From positions 1 to 62,657 of the forward strand of contig CADBNI010000032.1 of the NCBI GenBank assembly GCA_902795965.1: 62,657 bases of DNA, read 5' to 3'. Shown piece by piece: positions 1-7,436 of the stretch. Under the pieces are notes generated by a model. The model saw only the letters and a list, made by a program, of their open reading frames with translations, was not told where the DNA came from and made no database searches. Each line of letters starts with the position of its first letter. Positions within the stretch are counted from its first letter, which is position 1. Source of the stretch: an uncultured bacterium (lineage in GTDB: Bacteria > Cyanobacteriota > Vampirovibrionia > Gastranaerophilales > Gastranaerophilaceae). The translations under genes were made by a program, and so were the position numbers.

Positions 1-5
1 AATAA

Positions 6-83
6 TGGCGGGAACGACGAGGCTCGAACTCGCGACCTCATGCGTGACAGGCATGCGCTCTAACCAAACTGAGCTACGCTCCC
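6..83 (-). tRNA. tRNA-Asp (GTC anticodon)
   Basis: The minus strand folds into a full cloverleaf. The 7-bp acceptor stem pairs GGGAGCG with CGTTCCC, the anticodon stem CATGC/GCATG carries loop CTGTCAC (anticodon GTC), and the T loop is TTCGAGC. A 3' CCA is encoded. It is the first feature of the window, so its neighbour upstream is unseen. A T-rich stretch lies on the 5' side. Confidence 0.95.
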
Positions 84-200
84 ATTTTTTTTGTCACTGT
101 CTCTCGACAACTGTTATTATAAAATGCTGATTTTTTTTTTGCAATACCTTTTTTAAAAATTTTTAGGCAATTTTTTATTACCTTTTGTTTTACATAAATT

Positions 201-884
201 ATGGAAGTGTGCAGTAATAATAATCAATCATTTACGGGACGACCGAAAGCTAACAAAATTCTAACCAAAGCAAGAGATGCGTTTAACGAAGTTTTACCCG
301 AATTGAGAAGTCCGACAAAATTTGAATATGATTTTTTTGAAAACAAACCGAAAACCAAAGAAGAAATGCTTGAACTAAACGACAGATTGAGATTTGTAAG
401 GAGTTTTCTTGAAAATATTTACAAAGAAGAAGGGAAAATCGGCTATTTCAAATCTCAAATCGGGCTTGTTAAAGCGTTTAATGTCGCAAATTGTTACGAA
501 TTTGCAGAAATAGGAAAAACTATTTTAAGAATGAATAAAATTAAAAATGCTGATATATTCGCTCTCTATGCCAAAAGTCCAAACGGTACAATCAGAAATC
601 TTGACCACGGAATTTGCGCAATTAATGTCGGAAAATCAAGAAATAATAAAGCAAACCCTGCTCCATTTGTTGCAAAACCGAATACAAAAATCTTTGATAT
701 GTGGCTCAACGGATTTATAGGAAAAGTAAAAAATGCAAGAAAAATTTATCGCCAAATCGGTCTGAAAGATGATGAAGTACTTATGCTAAAACCCCTCAAA
801 ACTCTTGAACCTGATAACAAATGCTTAAATAGAGTTCAAGAAGAATTTCCTAAACTTAAAATATTGACAAACAGCAACGTTTAA
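201..884 (+). CDS. Uncharacterised protein with possible papain-like Cys-His-Asp triad
   Basis: 227 residues, no signal peptide or membrane segment. I do not recognise a named family. Three spaced motifs stand out: NCYEFAE (Cys98), LDHGICAI (His136) and KIFDMW (Asp166). This order and spacing resemble the Cys-His-Asp triad of papain-like proteases and deamidases such as the PMT C3/SseI fold. That is inference from motifs only. The N-terminus carries a short SFTG motif; a comparable NFQA occurs near the start of the next gene. No good ribosome-binding site precedes the ATG. The next gene starts 16 bp downstream, so the two are probably cotranscribed. Confidence 0.6.
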   Translation: MEVCSNNNQSFTGRPKANKILTKARDAFNEVLPELRSPTKFEYDFFENKPKTKEEMLELNDRLRFVRSFLENIYKEEGKIGYFKSQIGLVKAFNVANCYEFAEIGKTILRMNKIKNADIFALYAKSPNGTIRNLDHGICAINVGKSRNNKANPAPFVAKPNTKIFDMWLNGFIGKVKNARKIYRQIGLKDDEVLMLKPLKTLEPDNKCLNRVQEEFPKLKILTNSNV

Positions 885-900
885 TTTACTATGACTGCAA

Positions 901-1377
901 ATGATTACAAGAATAGACAACATAAACAACAGACCTAATTTTCAGGCAAATATAGTATTTAATGAAACTTTGTACAAAAGTTTAGCTAAAGCAAAGACCG
1001 ATATAAGAATGTGGGATAGTAACTATACCCCTGTATCTCAGAAAAGGCAAGTAAACGATTTTGTTGAAGCACTTAACCATATTCTTAAAGACGGGACTAA
1101 AGATGTGTATGAAGTCAGACCGGGAAATTTAGCTTATGAACCTCAGAACAGATGTTGGCTGTTTAAAAACGGTCAAAAAGTAAAATACCATGACAACTCT
1201 AATGCCTCTTTAGCGGAGAATGTTATGGATATTATTATAAAAACAGCTTTAGATAATGATTTATACAAAGAATTTTATTTAAATTTTAAAAACATAAAAA
1301 CAAAAATCAATAATAAACAACTTACTAAAAACATAGATAATATTATGTCAGATAAGCATTTCGGTGAAATGTTGTAA
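901..1377 (+). CDS. Uncharacterised 158-aa protein
   Basis: I do not recognise this protein. It is hydrophilic and mixed-charge with no signal peptide or membrane segment. The N-terminus has RPNFQANI, resembling the short aromatic motif at the start of the previous gene. The central part (NILxDGTKDVY-like) recalls the phrase DNGTKDV in the 209-aa protein at 14.0 kb, which is too short to prove relatedness. It follows the preceding gene by 16 bp on the same strand and is followed by about 140 bp of non-coding DNA before a convergent HTH gene. Confidence 0.6.
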   Translation: MITRIDNINNRPNFQANIVFNETLYKSLAKAKTDIRMWDSNYTPVSQKRQVNDFVEALNHILKDGTKDVYEVRPGNLAYEPQNRCWLFKNGQKVKYHDNSNASLAENVMDIIIKTALDNDLYKEFYLNFKNIKTKINNKQLTKNIDNIMSDKHFGEML

Positions 1378-1465
1378 TATTTAATATTTGGTAGTTATGT
1401 AGAATCCACCACAAATATATTCTATTATGTTTCAGAATCTATCAATTTAATCAAAATGAATAGAC

Positions 1466-1494
1466 CCTGAAACGAGTTCAGGGTGACACTTTCC
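1466..1494. repeat. Small GC-rich hairpin CCCTGAA/TTCAGGG
   Basis: A 7-bp inverted repeat CCCTGAA ACGAG TTCAGGG followed by TGACA sits between two convergent genes (ends 1377 and 1519). It may act as a transcription end or be a small dispersed palindrome. It has no T-run, so it is not a classical terminator. Confidence 0.5.
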
Positions 1495-1518
1495 TCTATT
1501 TTTGCGGATATAGTTCCC

Positions 1519-1833
1519 CTAATTTTTTATAGCTTTTGCAATGCTGTAAAGTGCAAATTGTTTGTCTCTGCTTAAATTATCATAAATATTATTTATTTCG
1601 GCTTTAAAATCAATATTTTTTTCTGATGTATATAAAAATAATTTGTATAAATCAACTTCAAGAACGTTTGCAATTTTTTCAAGTGTTTTTAAAGACGGAA
1701 AGTTTTGTCCGACTTCCAATTTGCTGATATAACCGTTGTCAACTCCGATAAGTTCAGACAACTTTTCCTGTGTAATCTTTTTTTGTTTTCTATATTCTTT
1801 TACCTTTAAACCTAATAATTCTTTCGTATTCAT
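1519..1833 (-). CDS. XRE-family HTH regulator (pilin cassette 1)
   Basis: 104 residues. Residues about 8-62 form a Cro/CI-type helix-turn-helix (KITQEKLSELIGVDNGYISKLE, broken into helices 2 and 3), followed by an unrecognised C-terminal tail of about 40 residues. It is a probable repressor acting on its own promoter and on the divergent pilin-like gene that starts about 150 bp away. The start is supported by GGGGGT just upstream. The shared upstream gap holds ACTAAA-type direct repeats (1880-1907) that could be its operator. Confidence 0.9.
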   Translation of the reverse strand: MNTKELLGLKVKEYRKQKKITQEKLSELIGVDNGYISKLEVGQNFPSLKTLEKIANVLEVDLYKLFLYTSEKNIDFKAEINNIYDNLSRDKQFALYSIAKAIKN

Positions 1834-1879
1834 AATACCCCCAAGAATTATTTTATAATTTGTAAAGAAATAGAATTAT

Positions 1880-1947
1880 ACTAAAATACAACTAAATAAC
1901 TAAAATAATACTATTATATTGACAAATTATGGAATATATGTGATAAT
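1880..1947 (+). promoter_or_regulatory. Promoter and candidate operator of pilin cassette 1
   Basis: TTGACA at 1919-1924 and GATAAT at 1942-1947 are separated by 17 bp and read toward the pilin gene. Upstream are three near-identical direct repeats, ACTAAAATA (1880), ACTAAATA (1891) and ACTAAAATA (1899), which could bind the divergent XRE protein. Confidence 0.6.
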
Positions 1948-1980
1948 ATAAATAGAATTAGCAATATGAGGGTAATATTT

Positions 1981-2745
1981 ATGAAAAATACAGCTAAGAA
2001 GCTAAGAAGCGAGGTAACTAAGCATTTTATCCCCTCGCCCCTTGCGGGAGAGGGAAGAATTTCAACGCGAAGTGTGAGCGTTAGAAATTCGGGTGAGGGG
2101 TTTACCCTTGCCGAAGTCATTATCACACTCGGTATAATCGGTGTTGTTGCGGCAGTAACTCTGCCAACGGTAGTAAAAAAATATCAGGAAAAAGTTACCG
2201 TTACTAAAGTTAAAAAAGTTTACTCCATGCTGAGTCAAGCATTTATGTTGTCAGTAAAAGATAACGGATACGCAAACGAATGGAATGTTGGAAATCGTGA
2301 TACAGAAACAACGGCAAACCGGTTGACAAGTTATATAAAGCCGTATTTAAAGATTATAAAGGATTGCGGAACGAATTCAGGGTGTCTGGAATATACAGAA
2401 AATATAAATTTATTAAACGGTCAAAAACATTCTGTAAATTATGATACGCGAAATGAATATTATAAATTTATATTATCAGATGGAACTCATATTATTATCA
2501 GAGCAACTGACAACGCTAATTATTGTCAGGGGGTAGAAGGCGGGAATTCTAATGTTTGTGGTAGTATTTTTATAGATATAAATGGTGGTAAACAACCAAA
2601 TACTGTAGGAAAAGATATATTTTCATTTGTTATAACACCTTCTGCTATAAAACTTAATATTAAAGATACTTGTTATAAAAATTCTACGGGCTGGGGCTGT
2701 TCGGGGTACATTTTTAAAAACGGCAATATGAATTATTTACACTAA
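1981..2745 (+). CDS. Type IV pilin-like protein with palindrome-extended leader (cassette 1)
   Basis: Prepilin-like protein of 254 residues from the chosen ATG. The prepilin peptidase junction is GEG|FTLAEV with the conserved Glu at +5, followed by the hydrophobic IITLGIIGVVAAVTLPTVV helix. The ATG at 1981 is preferred over 1966 because GAGGG lies 8 bp upstream. The leader is about 38 residues, far longer than the 6-13 usual here, because a GC-rich palindromic repeat (2031-2100) is inserted in frame. The C-terminal part has cysteines but lacks the GWKIxxDYPW ending of its seven paralogues in this window. The family role would be a pilus or pseudopilus subunit or an exported surface protein. 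Confidence 0.88.
   Translation: MKNTAKKLRSEVTKHFIPSPLAGEGRISTRSVSVRNSGEGFTLAEVIITLGIIGVVAAVTLPTVVKKYQEKVTVTKVKKVYSMLSQAFMLSVKDNGYANEWNVGNRDTETTANRLTSYIKPYLKIIKDCGTNSGCLEYTENINLLNGQKHSVNYDTRNEYYKFILSDGTHIIIRATDNANYCQGVEGGNSNVCGSIFIDINGGKQPNTVGKDIFSFVITPSAIKLNIKDTCYKNSTGWGCSGYIFKNGNMNYLH
2031..2100. repeat. In-frame GC-rich palindromic element, copy A
   Basis: The element starts CCCCTCGCCC, continues through GGGAGAGGGAAGAATTTC and ends GAAATTCGGGTGAGGGG, so its two ends are complementary. Related copies lie at 14066-14150 and 60559-60630. This copy lies wholly inside the leader-coding part of a pilin gene and keeps the frame. Confidence 0.85.
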
Positions 2746-2746
2746 A

Positions 2747-2777
2747 AAACGGAACTCTTTTTGAGTTCCGTTTTTAA
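2747..2777. terminator. Bidirectional terminator
   Basis: AAAACGGAACTC, loop TTTTT, GAGTTCCGTTTT forms a 12-bp stem flanked by A and T runs. It lies between the convergent ends of the pilin gene and the GH57 gene and can serve both. Confidence 0.9.
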
Positions 2778-2791
2778 TTTTATCCATTAAA

Positions 2792-4513
2792 TTAATCAGC
2801 ATAAAGCGGAGCTAATTTTGCGGATTGTTGAGGAATCACGCCTTCCTCGATTGATTGATATACTCTGTAATCAATTACGGGGAAGCAGTTATCAATGCTT
2901 TCGATTTCCTTCAATTTTGCATCATCAATATGACCGCTTTCAATCATGTCGCAAATTGTTTCAAATCTGTCGACATGTTCTCTGAATCTGTCCGTTGCAT
3001 AGTCTTTTGCTTGCCATGTTGTAATCAGGAAAGGCCAATCGGAACTTTGCAACAACAAGTTTTCTCTTGCCATTTGATTTAATGCTCTGTGCAAAAGTTT
3101 GTCTTCGGGAATTGTCGGATATTTATCCGCAATAGCCGATACTCTTTTTTCGCAGGCATGGATAATAGGCCACATCCATTCCGTCAAGTGGTTGTTCCAA
3201 ACGTAGAAATGTCCGCCTTGTCCCCAAGAACTTTCGGGGATTTGGATTGCTTCTTTTGGCGGGTGGGAATGAACGTATTCGCCTGCCGTCATTCTTTCAA
3301 CTTCGGGAAGATAAGTATTGAATTTTTTGATAACCTGTTTAATAAATTCAACACCTTCAAACCACCAGTGACCGAACAATTCCGTATCAAAAGATACCAT
3401 TACAAGCCCGTCTTCACCTTTGGCTTTTTTGTAGTCGTTAAGCATGTGGTAAATCAAAGTTGTATAGTGATCCGAGTTTTCGTTGACTTTATTTAATGCC
3501 AAAACGGGGTCATAAAGCATCTTGTCGCCCAAATCGGTTTTCGGAGAAGTTATTCTCCAATAGTGCATGCCCGAATTTGCATCTTTTCTGTGAAATTCTC
3601 TGAAACAACCGTCACCGGGGTATCCGTCAGCGGCAGACCAAACCTGATATCCTGCTCTTTCGTTTCTTCCCATTACCGCAACCTGTGCGTCAGGAAGCCA
3701 GTATGCCGAATATGTGTCATAACCCGTTGCGGGTCTGTCAGGTAAAGGAATATATTCAATGTTTCCGTAAACACCGATTACACGTCTGTTTCCGATTGAA
3801 TTTCCGCCTTCGATAACGTGAGATTCCGTAAAGAAATATTCTATATCGTTGTTTTGTAAAGTTACTTCGATTGCGGGTCGCCAGTGTTTTTGCCCGTCTT
3901 TGCCTACGTATTCGTAACCTTGACGGTAAGCACATTCGGGTAACCAGCAGCCGCATGCTTTTTTACCGAACAAACGTTTTGTTGTGTCGGAACCTACTTT
4001 GAATTGTGCGTTAAGGTTTGCATCAGTAGCCAACAAGGGTGAAAATCCGTGAGTTGCTCCTGATGTTGTAATTTCTATACAGCCCAAATCCTGATATTTT
4101 TTGAATTGAGCAATCAAATCCATTCCGTATTTGTTTACGAAAGAATTTTTGATATTTGTAAACCAATCGAAATAATATTTTGCGAGGTACTTCAAATGTT
4201 GCGAGTGAGGAACTTTTTCATCGGGATATCTTTCCAAATCCTTTGCAACTTTTGCAATTCTTGAATCAAGGTATTTTACAAATCCGTTTTTCAAGTGTTC
4301 ATCGTTAAGCTGTTCAGCCAAAATCGGAGTAATACCGACTGTCAACTTGGCTTTAATACCCTCATCATACAATTCGGAAATTGCATTTAACAAAGGAACG
4401 TATGTTTCAGCCATACATTCATACAGGTTTTCTTCACCGAACGGCCACATACCCGCTTTCCTGTAATAAGGTAAATGACTGTGTAACATAAATACGAATT
4501 GTCCTACTGACAT
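2792..4513 (-). CDS. GH57 1,4-alpha-glucan branching enzyme (DUF1957 type)
   Basis: 573 residues from the selected start. GH57 glycoside hydrolase of the type that makes alpha-1,6 branches in glycogen, as in Cyanobacteria and Thermus. Numbered from the ATG at 4525, the HSHLPY motif is at 15-20, the nucleophile motif CWLPECAY gives Glu197, and SFDTELFGHWWFEG gives acid Asp380; the conserved C-terminal DUF1957 region follows. The ATG at 4513 is preferred: GGAGG ends 4 bp before it and overlaps the upstream ATG at 4525. The length matches the family. No other glycogen gene is adjacent, so it is transcribed alone and ends at a shared terminator. Confidence 0.92.
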   Translation of the reverse strand: MSVGQFVFMLHSHLPYYRKAGMWPFGEENLYECMAETYVPLLNAISELYDEGIKAKLTVGITPILAEQLNDEHLKNGFVKYLDSRIAKVAKDLERYPDEKVPHSQHLKYLAKYYFDWFTNIKNSFVNKYGMDLIAQFKKYQDLGCIEITTSGATHGFSPLLATDANLNAQFKVGSDTTKRLFGKKACGCWLPECAYRQGYEYVGKDGQKHWRPAIEVTLQNNDIEYFFTESHVIEGGNSIGNRRVIGVYGNIEYIPLPDRPATGYDTYSAYWLPDAQVAVMGRNERAGYQVWSAADGYPGDGCFREFHRKDANSGMHYWRITSPKTDLGDKMLYDPVLALNKVNENSDHYTTLIYHMLNDYKKAKGEDGLVMVSFDTELFGHWWFEGVEFIKQVIKKFNTYLPEVERMTAGEYVHSHPPKEAIQIPESSWGQGGHFYVWNNHLTEWMWPIIHACEKRVSAIADKYPTIPEDKLLHRALNQMARENLLLQSSDWPFLITTWQAKDYATDRFREHVDRFETICDMIESGHIDDAKLKEIESIDNCFPVIDYRVYQSIEEGVIPQQSAKLAPLYAD

Positions 4514-4651
4514 TTTTGCCTCCATATCTTTTGAATTATTATATAACTATAATTCTTATTTATATAATATTTATACCACAATAGGGTAAAAAATATAATC
4601 CTTAAGAACTAATTCCCGTGAATAATGTTACATTTTTTAATAAAAGCAGGT

Positions 4652-4732
4652 AAAGTAAGATAAGTCGGATAAGTATGGTAAGTACATTACATTAAAGTAC
4701 TTATCGTACTTAGCAAACTTATCGTACTTAAT
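4652..4732. repeat. Intergenic palindrome built of 9-nt units, copy 1
   Basis: The left arm repeats (A/G)ATAAGTNN at a 9-nt period, the centre contains ACATTACATTAAAGTAC, and the right arm repeats the complement (ACTTATCGT). It lies between the GH57 gene and rpsT. Similar copies are at 6566, 16348 and 17962. Confidence 0.8.
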
Positions 4733-4771
4733 CCCCTATTGCAATTATATTTTTTTTGTTTTACAGTTCAA

Positions 4772-4818
4772 TTACTCACATCCTCAAATTCCGCAGTCAT
4801 TAAGCGGGCAATGAGTAA
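4772..4818 (+). promoter_or_regulatory. Possible rpsT leader hairpin
   Basis: TTACTCA (4772-4778) and TGAGTAA (4812-4818) form a 7-bp inverted repeat just upstream of the rpsT ribosome-binding site GAAAGG. S20 synthesis is autoregulated in other bacteria, so a leader structure is plausible; the loop is long and this is weak evidence. Confidence 0.3.
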
Positions 4819-4832
4819 AGAAAGGCAAAAAA

Positions 4833-5102
4833 ATGGCAAATATTAAATCTGCTAAAAAAAGAGTATTAACCGCTGAAAGAAACAGACTAAGAAATGTAGC
4901 TTTCAAATCCTCCATCAAAACTGCGGTTAAAAAAGTATTGGAATTGGCTAAAGGTGATGACAAAGACGCATTGAACTCAGCAATGTCAAAAGCATATCAA
5001 TTATGCGACAAAGCCGTATCAAAAGGTGTTTTGCACAAAAATACCGCAGCCAGAAAAAAATCCAGACTGACTCTTGCCGTAAATAAATTGCAGGCAAAAT
5101 AA
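4833..5102 (+). CDS. rpsT: 30S ribosomal protein S20
   Basis: 89 residues, highly basic, with the S20 signature MANIKSAKKR at the start and the conserved HKNTAARKKSRL near the end. Binds 16S rRNA early in small-subunit assembly. The length is typical (85-90). A GAAAGG ribosome-binding site precedes the ATG and a strong terminator follows 20 bp after the stop, so it is a single-gene unit, as is usual for rpsT. Confidence 0.97.
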   Translation: MANIKSAKKRVLTAERNRLRNVAFKSSIKTAVKKVLELAKGDDKDALNSAMSKAYQLCDKAVSKGVLHKNTAARKKSRLTLAVNKLQAK

Positions 5103-5121
5103 AAACTGTCTGAAGTTTTAC

Positions 5122-5149
5122 AAAAAAGCTCCTTCGGGAGCTTTTTTAA
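5122..5149 (+). terminator. rpsT terminator
   Basis: AAAAAAGCTCC TTCG GGAGCTTTTTT: a UUCG-capped hairpin with flanking A and T runs, working in both directions between rpsT and the convergent HTH gene. Confidence 0.93.
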
Positions 5150-5161
5150 TAATAAAATTAC

Positions 5162-5488
5162 TTATTCTCTCACAAGACTGTTTGATAAATTATATAAAAT
5201 CTCTAATTTTTCCGAATTATCGGAAATCTTTGCAATATTTTGGTTTAAGAGTTTTAAAATTTCTGCGGGTTCTTTAAGGTAATTCGTGGCAAAAAGTTCT
5301 TCCGAAGTAATTTCAAGAGCATTTATAAGTTTGTCGAAAGTTTCGGCAGATACAAAGTTTTCACCCGATTCAATACTGCTCAAGGCTCTTTGTGAAATAT
5401 CAATCATTTCGGATAATTTGTCCTGAGTGTACCCTCTGTTTACACGTATTCTTTTTATTTTTTTACCTAATTCTTTTTTGATACCCAT
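5162..5488 (-). CDS. XRE-family HTH regulator
   Basis: 108 residues. The Cro/CI helix-turn-helix lies at about residues 7-62 (YTQDKLSEMIDISQRALSSIE). The tail ends NSEKLEILYNLSNSL, which also appears in a gene remnant at 26324-26437. This is the only complete HTH gene here that diverges from a non-pilin gene (the 280-aa unknown at 5680); the gap is about 190 bp. It may therefore mark a cassette whose pilin was lost or replaced. Confidence 0.88.
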   Translation of the reverse strand: MGIKKELGKKIKRIRVNRGYTQDKLSEMIDISQRALSSIESGENFVSAETFDKLINALEITSEELFATNYLKEPAEILKLLNQNIAKISDNSEKLEILYNLSNSLVRE

Positions 5489-5679
5489 AATTCTTAAACG
5501 CTATATTTTAGTATTAATATGTATTATATATTAAGTTATGTAAACCTAAAATACATTGTAAACACTGGTTATTTAACTTTTAGTATTTTTAATTCTAAAA
5601 TTTTAGCAATTATTTGTTTGGCAAAGTTTTTATAAATGCGTAAGGGAAATCAATTAAAAGAAAAATGAAAGGGGAAATT

Positions 5680-6522
5680 ATGACAATAGCAAAATTGATG
5701 ACAAAAATTGTACGTACTTTACCGAAACTTCAAGGCTCTGCAGGAAGAATGAAATTGTCGGCACAACAACTTGAGCAAATGGCTAAAGGTGACAAAGTTG
5801 CAGAAAAAACCGTAAGACACATTCTTGCAAATACTGAAAATCCCGTGTTGGAAGTTGCCTACAAGGCCGAACAAAATTATGCAATAGCAGGCATGAGATT
5901 ACAAGACGGTAAAAAAGTTTTGGGGCAGGGGGCGGTTTCGCTTACAAATCCCGGAACTCCGAGAAGTGTAGTGAAATACCACTTAGCAGGACAAAACGGC
6001 AACCGCGCAAACGGGTTTGTTGATTGCGGAGAATATCCGAATGCGGCTGATGCGGCGTTTTCAATAAGCAGACGTCAGGGAGTATTAACGTCGGATATGG
6101 AAGTTGCGAAGGCTTATGCACATCACGTAAAATTGAACGAGCAGGATATGTTTGATGCTGCAAGAATATATTCAAATGACAGCCCGATTGTACGTTCTTC
6201 GCGCGATTTGCAAAAAGGTTTTGAAGATGCAATGGCAAAAATCCGTGAAGCATTGAGAGGAAAACAAGCACCGCTTGATAAAAAATTTGCGAAAGAAGCC
6301 ATAAAAAAAGTTGATACAAAAATTGCCGAAAAACCTTTAGACTTTGAAAAATTTAAATCTTTCAAAGATGCTGACTTTGACAAAGCCTTCAAAAACATTT
6401 TGGCAAAAGAAAATATACCTAAAGAAAAAATAAGCAAAATCAGTTCGGAATGGCTTAAAGAACTAACTAAAAATGCCGAAAAGAAAGTGCCAAAGTTCCC
6501 AAAAATTGATGATTTAACATAA
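5680..6522 (+). CDS. Uncharacterised 280-aa protein
   Basis: I do not recognise a family. The start at 5680 is chosen because AAAGGGG lies 5 bp upstream; the upstream ATG at 5665 lies in that site. The protein has no signal peptide or membrane span. The first half has a globular composition with glycines and a VVKYHLAG segment, and the C-terminal 90 residues are strongly Lys-rich with repeated FxKxFKxxxxK patterns, probably alpha-helical. It is divergent from an XRE gene, which may regulate it, and it ends at its own hairpin terminator. Confidence 0.65.
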   Translation: MTIAKLMTKIVRTLPKLQGSAGRMKLSAQQLEQMAKGDKVAEKTVRHILANTENPVLEVAYKAEQNYAIAGMRLQDGKKVLGQGAVSLTNPGTPRSVVKYHLAGQNGNRANGFVDCGEYPNAADAAFSISRRQGVLTSDMEVAKAYAHHVKLNEQDMFDAARIYSNDSPIVRSSRDLQKGFEDAMAKIREALRGKQAPLDKKFAKEAIKKVDTKIAEKPLDFEKFKSFKDADFDKAFKNILAKENIPKEKISKISSEWLKELTKNAEKKVPKFPKIDDLT

Positions 6523-6536
6523 AAACAATAAAACAT

Positions 6537-6559
6537 AAGGCGGAGAAATCCGCCTTTTA
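6537..6559 (+). terminator. Hairpin terminator
   Basis: AAGGCGGA GAAA TCCGCCTTTT follows the preceding stop codon by about 15 bp. Confidence 0.85.
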
Positions 6560-6565
6560 AAAATA

Positions 6566-6650
6566 AAGTAAGATAAGTGAGGTAAGTATGCTAAGTACTT
6601 TAACGTAATGTACTTACCTTACTTACCTCACTTATCTTACTTATCTTACT
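6566..6650. repeat. Intergenic palindrome built of 9-nt units, copy 2
   Basis: The arms are GATAAGTGA GGTAAGTAT type units and their complements, TACCTTACT and TACCTCACT. The centre is TACTTTAACGTAATGTAC, reversed relative to the other copies. It lies directly between a terminator and the promoter region of the VWA operon. Confidence 0.8.
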
Positions 6651-6755
6651 CTGCTTTTGTTCCTCACCGGTATCTTTTTCCGTTAACTTTTTTTAACGAC
6701 CGTTTGCAGTCAAAACTAATGTATGCTATATTATTTTTAACAGGAATGAGGAAAT

Positions 6756-7430
6756 ATGAAGTTAGATAAAAGACTGATTACATTAGGGCTGGTAATACTG
6801 ATACTTTCAGTGGCAATAAAGTTTATTTGGGCAGGGTTGAGTAAAATAAAAGTTGACGATTTTCATGCGGCAGCGGTTATTTTTGTCGTTGATTCTTCGG
6901 CATCAAATCAGAAACGTTTACCCGAACAGAAAAAAATACTCAAACAAATTTGCAATCTGCTTGATCCCGAAGATCAAATTAAGATTTTAAGAGTTTCGCA
7001 AGACGCATATCTTATATACGAAGGCACTCCAATGAACGGCAGTACTATCACAAAGTCAATGGACGCTTTTACGAAATATGACTCAAAAGATTACGGAACG
7101 GCATACGGAGAAGGCTTGAAAAAAGCGTTCTCACATGTTTTGACGATGAAAAAAGAAGGGTATGTTCCCGCCGTAGTCGTCATAGGTGATCTTGAAAACG
7201 AAGGAGCAGTAGAAAAACAAATCAACTGGGAAACTTTGCCCAAAAACGTTGAAGAAGTCAAAAAATACGCTCCCGAAATTTCTATGATGTTTTTGGACGC
7301 GCACCCGTCAAAACTTGACACGGTAAAAGAAAAATTAACACCCGTTCTTGGTGAAAACAAACTCATTGTTTCGCCCGAACAAAACGTAGATAAATCAATC
7401 AGAAGATTTCTTCATGCATTGGGAAGGTAG
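6756..7430 (+). CDS. Membrane-anchored von Willebrand A domain protein
   Basis: 224 residues. One N-terminal membrane segment (about 8-27) is followed by a VWA-like domain. The metal-site motif DSSAS (DxSxS) follows a hydrophobic strand AAVIFVV, and VVVIGDLEN fits the later acidic loop. VWA domains bind partners through a Mg2+ site, and here the domain should face the extracytoplasmic side. It is the first gene of a tight six-gene operon (6 bp to the next). GAGGAA supports the ATG. The specific role is unknown. Confidence 0.8.
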   Translation: MKLDKRLITLGLVILILSVAIKFIWAGLSKIKVDDFHAAAVIFVVDSSASNQKRLPEQKKILKQICNLLDPEDQIKILRVSQDAYLIYEGTPMNGSTITKSMDAFTKYDSKDYGTAYGEGLKKAFSHVLTMKKEGYVPAVVVIGDLENEGAVEKQINWETLPKNVEEVKKYAPEISMMFLDAHPSKLDTVKEKLTPVLGENKLIVSPEQNVDKSIRRFLHALGR

Positions 7431-7436
7431 GTAAAA

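Noticed and set aside
1914-2126. 70-codon minus-strand frame over the start of pilin 1
   Set aside because: It runs across the promoter, the leader and the palindromic element, with no ribosome-binding site.
3089-3496. Open frame of 135 codons on the plus strand inside the GH57 gene
   Set aside because: It lies antisense within a clear GH57 coding region, has no ribosome-binding site and no recognisable product.
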